Shown: positions 45,907 through 55,137 of the stretch, piece after piece | Numbering within the stretch: the stretch's first letter is position 1 | How the letters are laid out: each line of letters begins with the position of its first letter | Source: Bacillota bacterium | Lineage (GTDB): Bacteria > Bacillota > Clostridia > Saccharofermentanales > Fastidiosipilaceae | Reading direction: 5' to 3' | Length of the DNA stretch: 64,000 nucleotides | NCBI GenBank assembly: GCA_023420115.1 | Contig: JAEZWR010000031.1 | Coordinates: 36,429-100,428, forward strand | Notes under the pieces: generated by a model | Database searches by the model: none | Seen by the model: the letters and a program-made list of their open reading frames with translations, nothing else | What the model was told of the DNA's origin: nothing | Made by a program: the position numbers and the translations under genes

Positions 45907-45934
45907 AAGGAACTTACCCTATTGCAAGTTCCTT
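45907..45934. terminator. Hairpin between bacteriocin and membrane-protein genes
   Basis: AAGGAACTT (45907-45915) pairs with AAGTTCCTT (45926-45934). On the minus strand only a broken U-rich stretch follows (TTATTATTAG), so it is likely a leaky attenuator that favours bacteriocin mRNA over immunity/transport mRNA. Confidence 0.65.
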
Positions 45935-45948
45935 TTTTGAAAGATTAA

Positions 45949-46236
45949 TTAATAAATCTTGTAATAAAATGAATAACCACGATCCCAAGGTGCATGCCAT
46001 TTTTGGGCAATAGACTTTTTATTTGGTGCTGTTCTAGCAGAGATTGAAACAGCAACACCATCTTTAAAAATTGAAGAGCCATGGTCTTTATTAACAGTAT
46101 AGTAAGAGTAAGCCAAAGCTACACCGTTTCCATATTCCCATGTTCCACCCTCGCTAGGATATTGAGTAATTGCAAATATGCTTATAGGTAATGATAAAGT
46201 ACAAACTAATAATAATGCTGAAAGTGTTTTTTTCAT
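45949..46236 (-). CDS. Lactococcin-972-family bacteriocin precursor
   Basis: 95 residues: a Sec signal peptide (MKKTLSALLLVCTLSLPISIFA) and a mature part of about 73 residues. The family blocks are EGGTWEYGNGVALAYS at the N-terminus, HGSSIFKDG in the middle and SFYYKIY at the C-terminus, corresponding to EGTWQHGYGVSSAYS and SFYYNFW of lactococcin 972. ATG at 46236 is preceded by GGAGGT; an upstream extension in the same frame is not credible. It is the first gene of a three-gene operon. Known members inhibit septum formation through lipid II. Confidence 0.87.
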   Translation of the reverse strand: MKKTLSALLLVCTLSLPISIFAITQYPSEGGTWEYGNGVALAYSYYTVNKDHGSSIFKDGVAVSISARTAPNKKSIAQKWHAPWDRGYSFYYKIY

Positions 46237-46265
46237 ATTGACCTCCATACAGTGAATGTGATCGC

Positions 46266-46294
46266 ATAATAACAGATTGCACAATCTGTGTCAA
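46266..46294 (-). promoter_or_regulatory. Bacteriocin promoter with palindromic operator
   Basis: On the minus strand a near-consensus promoter: TTGACA (46289-46294), 17-base spacer, TATTAT (46266-46271). The spacer, plus one base of the -35, is the perfect palindrome ACAGATTG-CA-CAATCTGT (46272-46289). A repressor dimer bound here would block RNA polymerase directly. Confidence 0.8.
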
Positions 46295-46392
46295 TACGCA
46301 GTTATACTTACCATATAAAATAATTGATTTTATACTTAACTTCAGTCATCTTATTTAGTTATCATATAAGTAATCATTATCAATAATTGCTA

Positions 46393-48129
46393 TTAATTTT
46401 TTTTCATAACCTTAGCGAAACTATCCCTAAGTCCAACTGAGCGATTGAACACAAGGTGTTCAGAACTACTATCTTTGATATCGGCAGTGAAGTAGCCCAT
46501 TCTTAAAAATTGATAAGGAACATATGGCTTGGCATTTTTAAGGTGATATTCAACCTTGCATCCCTTAAGTATTTCAAGAGAGCAATCTGCTAGAGCATCC
46601 TGATAATTTTCAGCAGAATCTGGATCTTCAACTGCAAATAGCTGCGAATACAATCTCACTTCTGCATCTAAAGCTGTCTTTTGGTCGGCAAAATGAATGG
46701 TAGATTTAATTTTTCTGCCATCTGGAGTATTTCCACCTCTAGTCTCAGGATCATATGTGGCATACACTTTTATAACATTACCATCTTTATCCTTTTCACA
46801 AGAAGTTGCACGAATTACATAGGTGTTTTTGAGTCTTACTTCATTGCCGGGGAACAATCTAAAATATTTTTTGGCAGGAACTTCCATGAAATCTTCCTGT
46901 TCAATCCATAAATGACGGGAGAAGCTTATTTCATGCTGACCAGCACTTTTATCTTCAGGATTATTATCAACAATGAAAGTCTCTACCTTATCTTCAGGAT
47001 AATTTGTGATTTCTAATTCAAGTGGACGAAGAACTGCCATTGCACGTTCTGCTTTGTAATTAAGATCTTCTCTTAAGCAATATTCTAAGAATGAGTAGTC
47101 GACTACATTGGGAGTTTTGCTCACACCAATTCTATCTAAAAAATTACGTATAGAATTTGCTGTGTAACCACGTCTGCGCATACCCCTAAGTGTTGGCATA
47201 CGTGGATCATCCCATCCACTAACTAAACCATCCTCAACCAAGGCACGTAATTTTCGTTTGCTCATAACAGTGTAGTTCATACCTAAACGAGCAAATTCTA
47301 TCTGACGAGGTTTAGATGGAACAGATACATTATTAATAACCCAATCGTATAAAGGTCTATGGTCTTCAAATTCAATAGAGCAAAGACTGTGAGTAATGCC
47401 CTCCATGGCATCTTCTATAGGATGTGCAAAGTCATACATAGGATAAATAGGCCAAATATCACCTGTTCTGTGATGAGTTTTGTGAAGAACTCTGTAAATA
47501 ACAGGATCACGCATATTGATATTCCCTGACTGCATATCAATTTTTGCTCTCAGAACCATCTTGCCATCTTCTATTTCACCATTTCTCATCTTGGTAAAAA
47601 GTTCTTTGCTCTCTGTAATAGGTCTATTCCTATATGGACTTTCAACTCCTGGTTCAGTTAAAGTTCCACGATTGAGTCTTATTTCATCAGGACTTTGCTC
47701 ATCTACATAGGCTAGTCCTTTATCAATTAACTCATGCGCAAATTGATACATGTCACCAAAGTAATCAGATGCATGATAGTAGCGATCTTCCCAGTCAAAA
47801 CCCAGCCATTTTATATCTTCTTGTATTGATTTTACGAACTCATCATCTTCTTTTACTGGATTAGTATCATCCATTCTGAGATTACATAGGCCTTGATATT
47901 TTTCGGCAGTAGAGAAGTTAATGTTTATTGCTTTGGCATGGCCGATATGGAGATAACCATTGGGTTCGGGAGGGAAACGTGTGTGGATTTTTTGTCCATA
48001 TGTCCTATTGCCTGGCTTCAAATCATTATCAATTGCTTGGTGAATAAAATTGATTTTTTCTTTTTCAGATTCATTTTCAATTTCTTCAGTGGTAACTGGG
48101 AATTTTTCTTTATTTTCCTTATCTAACAT
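46393..48129 (-). CDS. glnS: Glutaminyl-tRNA synthetase
   Basis: 578 residues. Class I motifs PPEPNGYLHIGHAKA (about 52-66) and VMSKRKL (about 287-293); the C-terminal anticodon-binding barrels follow. Many Bacillota lack this enzyme and use the amidotransferase route, so its presence is informative about lineage. It charges tRNA-Gln directly. Next to gltX on the same strand, 211 bases apart. Confidence 0.94.
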   Translation of the reverse strand: MLDKENKEKFPVTTEEIENESEKEKINFIHQAIDNDLKPGNRTYGQKIHTRFPPEPNGYLHIGHAKAININFSTAEKYQGLCNLRMDDTNPVKEDDEFVKSIQEDIKWLGFDWEDRYYHASDYFGDMYQFAHELIDKGLAYVDEQSPDEIRLNRGTLTEPGVESPYRNRPITESKELFTKMRNGEIEDGKMVLRAKIDMQSGNINMRDPVIYRVLHKTHHRTGDIWPIYPMYDFAHPIEDAMEGITHSLCSIEFEDHRPLYDWVINNVSVPSKPRQIEFARLGMNYTVMSKRKLRALVEDGLVSGWDDPRMPTLRGMRRRGYTANSIRNFLDRIGVSKTPNVVDYSFLEYCLREDLNYKAERAMAVLRPLELEITNYPEDKVETFIVDNNPEDKSAGQHEISFSRHLWIEQEDFMEVPAKKYFRLFPGNEVRLKNTYVIRATSCEKDKDGNVIKVYATYDPETRGGNTPDGRKIKSTIHFADQKTALDAEVRLYSQLFAVEDPDSAENYQDALADCSLEILKGCKVEYHLKNAKPYVPYQFLRMGYFTADIKDSSSEHLVFNRSVGLRDSFAKVMKKN

Positions 48130-48340
48130 AATGCACTCATTTCAATACAAATTTTTATTTGATTATAAATTATAAACTAAAGACTACCAATTAATATATT
48201 TTCCTTTTGCTTGCAATTAGATGTAAATATAGGTGTGTCATGTATGTTTAAGTTAGCGTATAGAATAACTCTAATTTGTATATAGATTTTTACTTAAAGA
48301 TATGAAACTACCTAAAACCATATTTATTTTTGAAATCATT

Positions 48341-49825
48341 TTATTTTATATTTGTTTCAAGATACTCTTTAAGCTTATCGATACTAATTCCTAGACGCTT
48401 GAGAGATTCATCTTTACCTAATAGCATCAGTGCTTCAACAGCTCCACCAGGGCTTACAGGGACAGCTGTAAGCGCTAAGCGAAGAGGTGACATCACCTGT
48501 CCATTTTTGAGCTCTTTTTCTTTGGCATAATTTACCAAGAATTCGTGTAAGTAGTCATAGGAGAAATCATCAATCTTTTCTAGTTCGTCTCTGAGTTCTA
48601 GGAGAACTGGATATGAACTCTCAGGCGTAGTTTTCATTTTTTTGTGAAAAAATAGTTCCGGAGAATATTCGCCAAACTCAGCTAGGAATCTAACTTTATC
48701 TTCAATTTCTGTAAGTTTGTTGATTCTAGGACGTAATACATCAGCGAGTATAGAAAGCTTATCAGGAGAGGGAAGACTTTTTTCCGTAAAAACTTTCATA
48801 TAATAGGGTAGAGCAAGTTCGGTAAATTTATCTGAACTCAATTCTTTTAAGTATTGTGAATTAAACCAAGCTAATTTATCTTCATCGTAAACAGCAGGAG
48901 ATTTTTGTATACCTTTAATATTAAAATTATCAATTAGTTCTGAAAGAGAAAAAATCTCTTGAGTACCAGATGGTGACCAGCCAAGAAGTGCAAGATAATT
49001 GATAATGGCTTCTGGCAAATATCCGTCATCTAGAAGATCTTCAAAAGAGGTTGCTCCATGTCTCTTGGATAATTTGTGCCCATCTTTACCATTTATAAGT
49101 GGCAGATGAACAAATACAGGAACATCGTAACCAAAAGCTTCATATAGGAGTACATATTTTGGTGTTGAACTTAGATATTCGCTACCACGTACTACGTGGG
49201 TAATGTTCATATCGTGGTCATCAACCACATTAGCAAAATTATATGTTGGGAATCCGTCAGACTTAATCAAAATTTGATCTTCGAGCTGCTCATTTTTTAC
49301 AGTAATTCTTCCAAATACCGCATCGTCATAAGAAGTTTCACCACTCAGAGGCATCTTCTGTCTGATGACAAAAGGATCGCCATTTTCAAGATGTCTAGCT
49401 ATTTCTTCTTGTGAAAGATCACGGCAATGGCGATCATATCCTTGGACTCCATCCTGTGACTCTTGTTTCAGCGCATCTAGTCTTTCTTCTGTGCAAAAAC
49501 AGCGATAGGCATGCCCTCTATCAATAAGCTCAAGAGCTCGTTCCATGTAAACATTTTTTCTTTCGCTCTGAATGTAAGGACCATAATTACCTTCCTTGCC
49601 TGGACCTTCATCAAAATCTAGACCACTTATTTCAAGAGCGTTGAAAATTTTATCAATCGCACCGTCAACATAGCGCTTTTGGTCAGTGTCTTCTATTCTG
49701 AGAATAAATTTACCGCCTTGGCATTTGGCTACAAGATACTCAAATAGAGCTGTTCTTAAATTGCCGATGTGCATATACCCAGTTGGACTTGGTGCAAATC
49801 TCGTTCTAACTACATCTTTATGCAT
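48341..49825 (-). CDS. gltX: Glutamyl-tRNA synthetase
   Basis: 494 residues. PSPTGYMHIGNLRTALFEY (HIGH-type, residues 11-29) and KLSKRHG (about 255-261) are present; a CFC-containing insert (YRCFCTEERLD) follows the first fold. With a separate GlnRS encoded next door, this enzyme is expected to be the discriminating form that charges only tRNA-Glu. No T-box leader is visible upstream. Confidence 0.95.
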   Translation of the reverse strand: MHKDVVRTRFAPSPTGYMHIGNLRTALFEYLVAKCQGGKFILRIEDTDQKRYVDGAIDKIFNALEISGLDFDEGPGKEGNYGPYIQSERKNVYMERALELIDRGHAYRCFCTEERLDALKQESQDGVQGYDRHCRDLSQEEIARHLENGDPFVIRQKMPLSGETSYDDAVFGRITVKNEQLEDQILIKSDGFPTYNFANVVDDHDMNITHVVRGSEYLSSTPKYVLLYEAFGYDVPVFVHLPLINGKDGHKLSKRHGATSFEDLLDDGYLPEAIINYLALLGWSPSGTQEIFSLSELIDNFNIKGIQKSPAVYDEDKLAWFNSQYLKELSSDKFTELALPYYMKVFTEKSLPSPDKLSILADVLRPRINKLTEIEDKVRFLAEFGEYSPELFFHKKMKTTPESSYPVLLELRDELEKIDDFSYDYLHEFLVNYAKEKELKNGQVMSPLRLALTAVPVSPGGAVEALMLLGKDESLKRLGISIDKLKEYLETNIK

Positions 49826-50025
49826 AAAAACCTCTATAAATAGAATCTAATATAAACAAAGTTAAGACTTAACTGTGATAAAAAAGTCTAGCATATTTAA
49901 AGAATGAAATATATAGAAAAGCTTGACATAAATAATATGAGATATAATAGTTTGGTGAAGTCTTTTTTTGAAAATGCAAATATAAAAAAGACTTGAACTT
50001 ACTTTCAAAAAGAAATGAGAAAAAT

Positions 50026-51366
50026 ATGCAGAAACGACGAGTAGACATTTTCGTTGTAGCTTTTGCTCTCTTTGCGATGTTTGTTGGAGCAGGAAATATA
50101 ATTTTTCCAATTTATCTTGGTGCAAAAAGTTCACAACATTATCTTTTATCCAGCATGTCTTTTATTTGTTCTTCGGTTGGCTTGCCAATACTTGCATTTA
50201 TAGCAGTAGCTAGAGCGGGAGGACATGCCGATGACATTGCAAAAATAATATCACCAGGCTTTGCGGCCTTTCTTAATATTATTATTATCACAATAATAGG
50301 TCCATTGTTTGCTATACCTAGAACAGCTGCGACTACTTATGAATTAACGGTTCTTCCATATGTTAATAATGCAGGCTCTAATGTACTACTTCGAGTGATA
50401 GTAGCTACTCTCTTTTTTATATTTTGTTTATATTTCGTAATTACACCGACAAAAACAGTCGATAAAATAGGAAAATTTCTTACCCCAGTAATAATAATTT
50501 TCTGTACAATTTTAATCGCTGTCTCGTTTATAACTGGTAGAGTTCCTGAGTATGAAAATACGATTAATGGTGTTTTAGGTGGTAGCTTAAATCAGTCTGT
50601 AGCGAAGAGTTTTGCTCTTGGTTATCAGACCATGGATGCCTTGGCTGCGATAGTTTTTAGTGGGACGATTTTCTTGACACTAAAAAATAAAGGGTATGGA
50701 GGCAAAGTTTTACAAAAAAATACTTTAATTGTGGCAGGTATAACGGCTGTATTTTTATTGCTCCTTTATTTAGGACTGATCAATATTGGGCATCAGTATG
50801 GCGATAAGCTAATTAATTTAAATGAGAAAACTAGAATAACGACCGAGGCGGTAAGATTATTGTTAGGAGATTATGGGCAATTTATTTTGGCTATGATAAT
50901 TCTTTTTGCTTGTACTACCACAGCGATAGGTCTAATTGTTACTGCGGCGGGATATTTTCACAATTTGCTAAACAAGCAAATTCCTTATATGACAATTGTT
51001 GCAGCGATTATCATTCTGTCATTTTTTATGTCAATTATCGGGGTAGAGGGAATAGTTAATGTTGCAGGTCCAGTTTTAGAAATAATATATCCAATTGTTA
51101 TTAGTTTGGTTATCGTCTCTTTCTTTGGCAATCTACTCAAGAAACGATGGATTTATATTACTGCAATTAGTATAACGATACCTTTTTCAATTATGAATAT
51201 CCTGCTTGGCTTTAAATCATTTGAAACATTTGCTTCAGATGTACTTTCTCTTTTCCCGCTTGGGTCTATAGGAATCGGATTTATTGCCCCGTTGGCGGTT
51301 TTCTTAACCACAATCTATGTTATAGAGAAGCGTAGACAGTATAGAAATAATAAGGCAAGCAGATAA
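50026..51366 (+). CDS. brnQ: Branched-chain amino acid transporter BrnQ
   Basis: 446 residues with about 12 helices, LIVCS family: FAMFVGAGNIIFPIYLG (about 17-33), GPLFAIPRTAATTYEL and YQTMDALAAIVFSG. It imports Leu, Ile or Val with sodium or protons. ATG at 50026 is chosen since the preceding eleven codons of the open frame are hydrophilic and start from TTG. The upstream region contains a TTGACA and a TATAAT, but only 14 bases apart. Confidence 0.88.
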   Translation: MQKRRVDIFVVAFALFAMFVGAGNIIFPIYLGAKSSQHYLLSSMSFICSSVGLPILAFIAVARAGGHADDIAKIISPGFAAFLNIIIITIIGPLFAIPRTAATTYELTVLPYVNNAGSNVLLRVIVATLFFIFCLYFVITPTKTVDKIGKFLTPVIIIFCTILIAVSFITGRVPEYENTINGVLGGSLNQSVAKSFALGYQTMDALAAIVFSGTIFLTLKNKGYGGKVLQKNTLIVAGITAVFLLLLYLGLINIGHQYGDKLINLNEKTRITTEAVRLLLGDYGQFILAMIILFACTTTAIGLIVTAAGYFHNLLNKQIPYMTIVAAIIILSFFMSIIGVEGIVNVAGPVLEIIYPIVISLVIVSFFGNLLKKRWIYITAISITIPFSIMNILLGFKSFETFASDVLSLFPLGSIGIGFIAPLAVFLTTIYVIEKRRQYRNNKASR

Positions 51367-51401
51367 TTGCTTACATGCAATATTTTTTATTACTTAAATT
51401 A

Positions 51402-51497
51402 GAGATGTGTCATCTTCAATTTTCGGTGCTAAAATCATAGAAAATATATCCATGCGTAATAATCAGACGCAATGGATCCTGCTCAAACTACAGGAGG
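51402..51497 (+). promoter_or_regulatory. Structured leader of the phnD gene
   Basis: Three consecutive hairpins: AGATG/CATCT (51403-51415), ATCCATGCGT pairing with ACGC-A-ATGGAT (51448-51477), and TCCTG (51477-51481) pairing with CAGGA (51491-51495), which would cover the AGGAGG ribosome-binding site (51492-51497). No known riboswitch class is recognised. It could be a ligand- or protein-responsive translational control element. Confidence 0.45.
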
Positions 51498-51506
51498 AGA
51501 TAAGAT

Positions 51507-52550
51507 ATGTTAAAGAAAATATTTGCTTCAGCACTGGCTTTAGCTTGTTTATTAAGCATTTCACCAATTGCAAATTTAAAAAGTATTAGTGCTGACGAAC
51601 TCAAGAAGATTGATACGTTGAATGTTGCTTTTGTTCCTTCACGTGATCCAGATGAGATTGTTACTGCAACTAAACCACTCGAAGGTCTTATGAAGGATGC
51701 ACTAAAGAAGCAAGGTTATGATGTTGCAAATGTCAATATTACAGTCGGAACTAGCTTTGAAATAGTGGGTGAGTCACTCGCTGCCGGTACAGTGGATATC
51801 GGATTTATACCAGGAGGAACTTACGTTCTTTATGATGATGGAGCCGATGTAATACTAACTGCTACCAGAAATAGTGTAAAAAAAGATTCTGATAATGCTA
51901 AGGATTGGAATGATGGCGAAGATAATGGTTTTACTGATAAACAGACTACTAGTTATCGTTCGCTATTTATTGCAGGACCTAGTGAGCAGGGTAAGAAAAT
52001 TGCAGAAAAAGTTAATAAGGGCGAAGAACTTACATTTGAAGACTTGGATGCATGTAACTTCAGTGTTATGAACACGACTTCACCAGCTGGTTATATATAT
52101 CCATCAATTCTTTTACAGGATAAATTCGGAAAGAGTATAACGGATCTTAAACATATCGTTCAAAGTGATTCATATGGTTCAGCAATGGCAAGATTAGCTT
52201 CTGGGCAAGTCGATGTTGTCCTAGCTTATTCTGATGTTAGAAATGATTACAAGGATAAGTGGACTTCTGAATTCGGTAGAACAGAACCAATCTGGAAAGA
52301 AACCAATGTTATAGAGGTCACACCACCTATTTACAATGATACAATTTGTGTCAGTAAAAATTCTGAAGTTATGGACGATGACCTTAAGCTCGCATTACAA
52401 AAGGCCTTTATTGAAATTGGCAATAGTGATGAAGGAAAAGAAGTCATCGCTATTTACAGTCATAATGGATATAAAGAAGCCAAATCAGAAGATTATGATA
52501 ATGAGAGACGCGCTCAGGACATGATTAAGAAAATGAGCGAAAATAAATAG
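51507..52550 (+). CDS. phnD: Phosphonate-type ABC transporter substrate-binding protein
   Basis: 347 residues: signal peptide (MLKKIFASALALACLLSIS..., cleavage near ISA-DEL) and a PhnD-like fold with LNVAFVPSRDPDEIV at the start, VDIGFIPGGTYVLY, NTTSPAGYIYPSILL and SGQVDVVLAYSDVRNDY. The family binds phosphonates, phosphite or phosphorylated compounds. AGGAGG is 9 bases before ATG. A terminator after the gene favours its own expression. The downstream nucleotidase hints at a phosphorylated nucleoside or similar ligand (inference). Confidence 0.88.
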   Translation: MLKKIFASALALACLLSISPIANLKSISADELKKIDTLNVAFVPSRDPDEIVTATKPLEGLMKDALKKQGYDVANVNITVGTSFEIVGESLAAGTVDIGFIPGGTYVLYDDGADVILTATRNSVKKDSDNAKDWNDGEDNGFTDKQTTSYRSLFIAGPSEQGKKIAEKVNKGEELTFEDLDACNFSVMNTTSPAGYIYPSILLQDKFGKSITDLKHIVQSDSYGSAMARLASGQVDVVLAYSDVRNDYKDKWTSEFGRTEPIWKETNVIEVTPPIYNDTICVSKNSEVMDDDLKLALQKAFIEIGNSDEGKEVIAIYSHNGYKEAKSEDYDNERRAQDMIKKMSENK

Positions 52551-52573
52551 AAAATTTCTAATATTTTTTATGA

Positions 52574-52597
52574 GGGGCATATTATTGCCCCTTTTTA
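52574..52597 (+). terminator. Attenuating terminator between phnD and phnC
   Basis: GGGGCA (52574-52579) pairs with TGCCCC (52586-52591), followed by T5. Being inside the operon it is probably partial. Confidence 0.8.
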
Positions 52598-52656
52598 TTT
52601 ATAATTATCAAAAATTTATTGTTTGAAAGAAGTAATATTTATTCTAGGTAATGAAA

Positions 52657-53412
52657 ATGATTGAATTTAGTAGTGTCAGCAAGATTTATCCTAATGGAAC
52701 AAAGGGTTTGGACCAAGTAGATCTTAAAATTGATAAGGGGGAATTTGTCGGTATTATCGGACTTTCTGGTGCAGGAAAATCTACACTTATAAGAACGGTT
52801 AATCGCATGATTGATATAAGTTCCGGTTCAATAAAAGTCAATGGTACTGAAGTTTCTGAATTATCGGGGAGAGATTTGAGACGTTTTAGACGCAAGATAG
52901 GAATGATATTTCAATCGTTCAACCTTGTAACTAGGTCGACGGTTATAAAGAATGTACTTATGTCTAAAGTTCCAGATATGCCTTTATGGCGTGCTATTTT
53001 GGGAATTTTTACAAAATCGGAGAAGATTTCTGCCCTTGAAGCACTTGATAAGGTCGGTATATTAGACAAGGCTTTTGTTAGAGTTGATCAGTTAAGTGGT
53101 GGTCAGCAGCAACGTGTAGCCTTGGCTAGAACTTTAGCACAGAATCCAGAGATTATATTAGCAGACGAACCAGTAGCAGCTCTTGACCCAGTTACAGCTA
53201 AAATGGTTATGGAAGATTTTAGAAGGATAAATGGGGAACTTGATATAACGATATTACTAAATATTCACCACGTTGAGTTGGCTCTTGAATATGCCGATAG
53301 AATAGTTGGTATTAAGGCTGGCAAAATTGTCTATGATGGACCATCCAAAGACGTTGATGAGCTTGTGCTTAGGAATATTTATGGCGAACATAAATATGAA
53401 GAGGAGTTATGA
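52657..53412 (+). CDS. phnC: Phosphonate-type ABC transporter ATPase
   Basis: 251 residues: Walker A GLSGAGKST, Q-loop FQSFNLVTRSTV, signature LSGGQQQR, Walker B ILADEPVAALDPV and H-loop NIHHVELAL, all typical of PhnC. ATG at 52657 is preferred, 7 bases after TAGGT; the ATG at 52651 abuts it. The next permease gene begins two bases after the stop. Confidence 0.93.
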   Translation: MIEFSSVSKIYPNGTKGLDQVDLKIDKGEFVGIIGLSGAGKSTLIRTVNRMIDISSGSIKVNGTEVSELSGRDLRRFRRKIGMIFQSFNLVTRSTVIKNVLMSKVPDMPLWRAILGIFTKSEKISALEALDKVGILDKAFVRVDQLSGGQQQRVALARTLAQNPEIILADEPVAALDPVTAKMVMEDFRRINGELDITILLNIHHVELALEYADRIVGIKAGKIVYDGPSKDVDELVLRNIYGEHKYEEEL

Positions 53413-53413
53413 A

Positions 53414-54235
53414 ATGAATAAGCCCTTTAAGTTAATACAAGCGAAATATGTGGAACTTCCAAATGGCAAAGTAGTTGAGAGTCCTCGTTCAAAAACTTGC
53501 TTCATTCTCATTATCTTCTTGATAGCCGTGATATTTTCTGTGAAAATTACGGGTTTTTCTCTTCCAATTTTAATGAAAAGAGGCAAGCAATTTTTTGTAA
53601 TACTTGCTTCGATGTGTCCACCGGATTGGAATTACTTTTCAAAGGTTACAGGACCATTATTAGATACAATTAAAATGTCCCTCTTGGGCTCTTTCGTTGG
53701 ATCGATTCTATGTGTGCCATTTGCAGCCTTGGCTGCTAGTAATCTTGTGCACTCAAAGTGGGTCAGTTCTGTAGTAAAGATTGTTTTTAGCCTTATAAGA
53801 ACACTGCCTACACTGGTTACAGCACTAATAGCAACTTTTATTTTAGGGTTGGGAACTCTTGCGGGTACGGTTGCGATTGCGATATTTACTTTCGCTTATG
53901 TAGGTAAGCAATTATATGAACAGTTAGAAACAGTTGATATGAAAGCGCACGAGGCGATGATAGCGCTTGGTGCAGGTAAATTTCGCGCCTTTATTTCTGC
54001 AGTTATACCTCAGGTGCTCCCCATTTATTTATCAACCTGTCTTTTTTGTTTCGAAGGAAATGTCAGATATGCTTCGATACTTGGATACGTGGGTGCCGGA
54101 GGTCTAGGCCTCATACTGAACGAACGTATTTCATTAAGAGAGTATAGCTCGGTAGGCAGCATACTATTTGCCTTGTTCGTAACTGTTGTGCTGATAGAGT
54201 CTTTGAGTCACTACCTGAGAAGTAAACTTACCTGA
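53414..54235 (+). CDS. phnE: Phosphonate-type ABC transporter permease 1
   Basis: 273 residues with about six helices. EAMIALGAGKFRAFISAVIPQVLP (EAA loop core ALGAGKFRAF) and ASILGYVGAGGLGLIL are PhnE signatures. ATG at 53414 follows GAGGAG by 7 bases, which fixes the start despite a longer open frame overlapping phnC. Pairs with the second permease encoded 36 bases downstream. Confidence 0.92.
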   Translation: MNKPFKLIQAKYVELPNGKVVESPRSKTCFILIIFLIAVIFSVKITGFSLPILMKRGKQFFVILASMCPPDWNYFSKVTGPLLDTIKMSLLGSFVGSILCVPFAALAASNLVHSKWVSSVVKIVFSLIRTLPTLVTALIATFILGLGTLAGTVAIAIFTFAYVGKQLYEQLETVDMKAHEAMIALGAGKFRAFISAVIPQVLPIYLSTCLFCFEGNVRYASILGYVGAGGLGLILNERISLREYSSVGSILFALFVTVVLIESLSHYLRSKLT

Positions 54236-54271
54236 TAGCTATAGAGTTAAAATGGAGTTAAAGAGTTAAAT

Positions 54272-55081
54272 ATGAATGATAAAATTTTAGCTAAGCTTGA
54301 AAATGCCCCTAAAATATGGTGGAAAAATTTAATAATAACGATCATATGTGTACTAATTCTGTTATGGTCCGCCTCGACGGTAGGAATAAATAATATTCCT
54401 GAGTCAGGACTGAGTATGGCTGGGCGTATTTTTTCTAGTATATTTCATCCAAACACAGCGTTGCTTTTTAATTTTACCCAAAGTGGAGTTGCATATTTGC
54501 TTCTTGAAACAATCTGTATTGCCTTTTTGGCGACCATAGTTGGTTCGATTCTTGCCATCCCACTTTCTTTTCTTTCCGCACCTAATATTGTAAGTGCACC
54601 CATAAGTATTATCGGAAGAACTTTGATTATGATGATACGTACAATTCCTCCGATTATTTATGGTTTGATGTTTGTAAGAGTTACAGGACCTGGCCCCTTT
54701 GCTGGTTTGATGACGATGTCTTTGTGTTCCATTGGAATGATTTCAAAGATGTATATCGAAGTTATTGAAGATCTTGATCCGAAGATACTTGAGTCTATGG
54801 ATGCTGGAGGATGTAGCAGATTCAGAAAAATTCGCTACGGTGTTTTGCCACAGCTGATTCCGGATTTTTTATCAACGGTTATTTATCGCTTCGATATGAA
54901 TCTTAGAGATGCTTCTGTTTTGGGACTTGTTGGAGCAGGTGGTATAGGTGCCCCTTTGATTTTTGCGATGAATGGCCACAAATGGAATGATGTTGGAGCT
55001 ATTTTGATAGGCTTAATCATTTTGGTTCTAATAGTTGAATTCTTTTCTACTTGCCTAAGGAAAAAATTAGTTCATGGTTGA
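54272..55081 (+). CDS. phnE: Phosphonate-type ABC transporter permease 2
   Basis: 269 residues with about six helices; DPKILESMDAGGCSRFRKIRYGVLPQLIP is the EAA loop (core ESMDAGGCSRF), and ASVLGLVGAGGIGAPL matches PhnE. Having two different PhnE subunits is common in Gram-positive phosphonate-type systems. The predicted heterodimer works with the upstream ATPase. Confidence 0.91.
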   Translation: MNDKILAKLENAPKIWWKNLIITIICVLILLWSASTVGINNIPESGLSMAGRIFSSIFHPNTALLFNFTQSGVAYLLLETICIAFLATIVGSILAIPLSFLSAPNIVSAPISIIGRTLIMMIRTIPPIIYGLMFVRVTGPGPFAGLMTMSLCSIGMISKMYIEVIEDLDPKILESMDAGGCSRFRKIRYGVLPQLIPDFLSTVIYRFDMNLRDASVLGLVGAGGIGAPLIFAMNGHKWNDVGAILIGLIILVLIVEFFSTCLRKKLVHG

Positions 55082-55137
55082 TATAACGCGAGTGCGCTTT
55101 TATCTACAAAAGATTTAATAATAGAAAGACTATTTTC

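Noticed and set aside
49923..49948. TTGACA and TATAAT before brnQ as a promoter
   Set aside because: Spacing is only 14 bases, too short for a normal promoter; a true start may lie nearby but is not defined.
48130..49992. T-box leaders upstream of the glnS and gltX genes
   Set aside because: No AGGGTGGNACCGCG-type antiterminator sequence and no suitable terminators in these leaders or before trpS.
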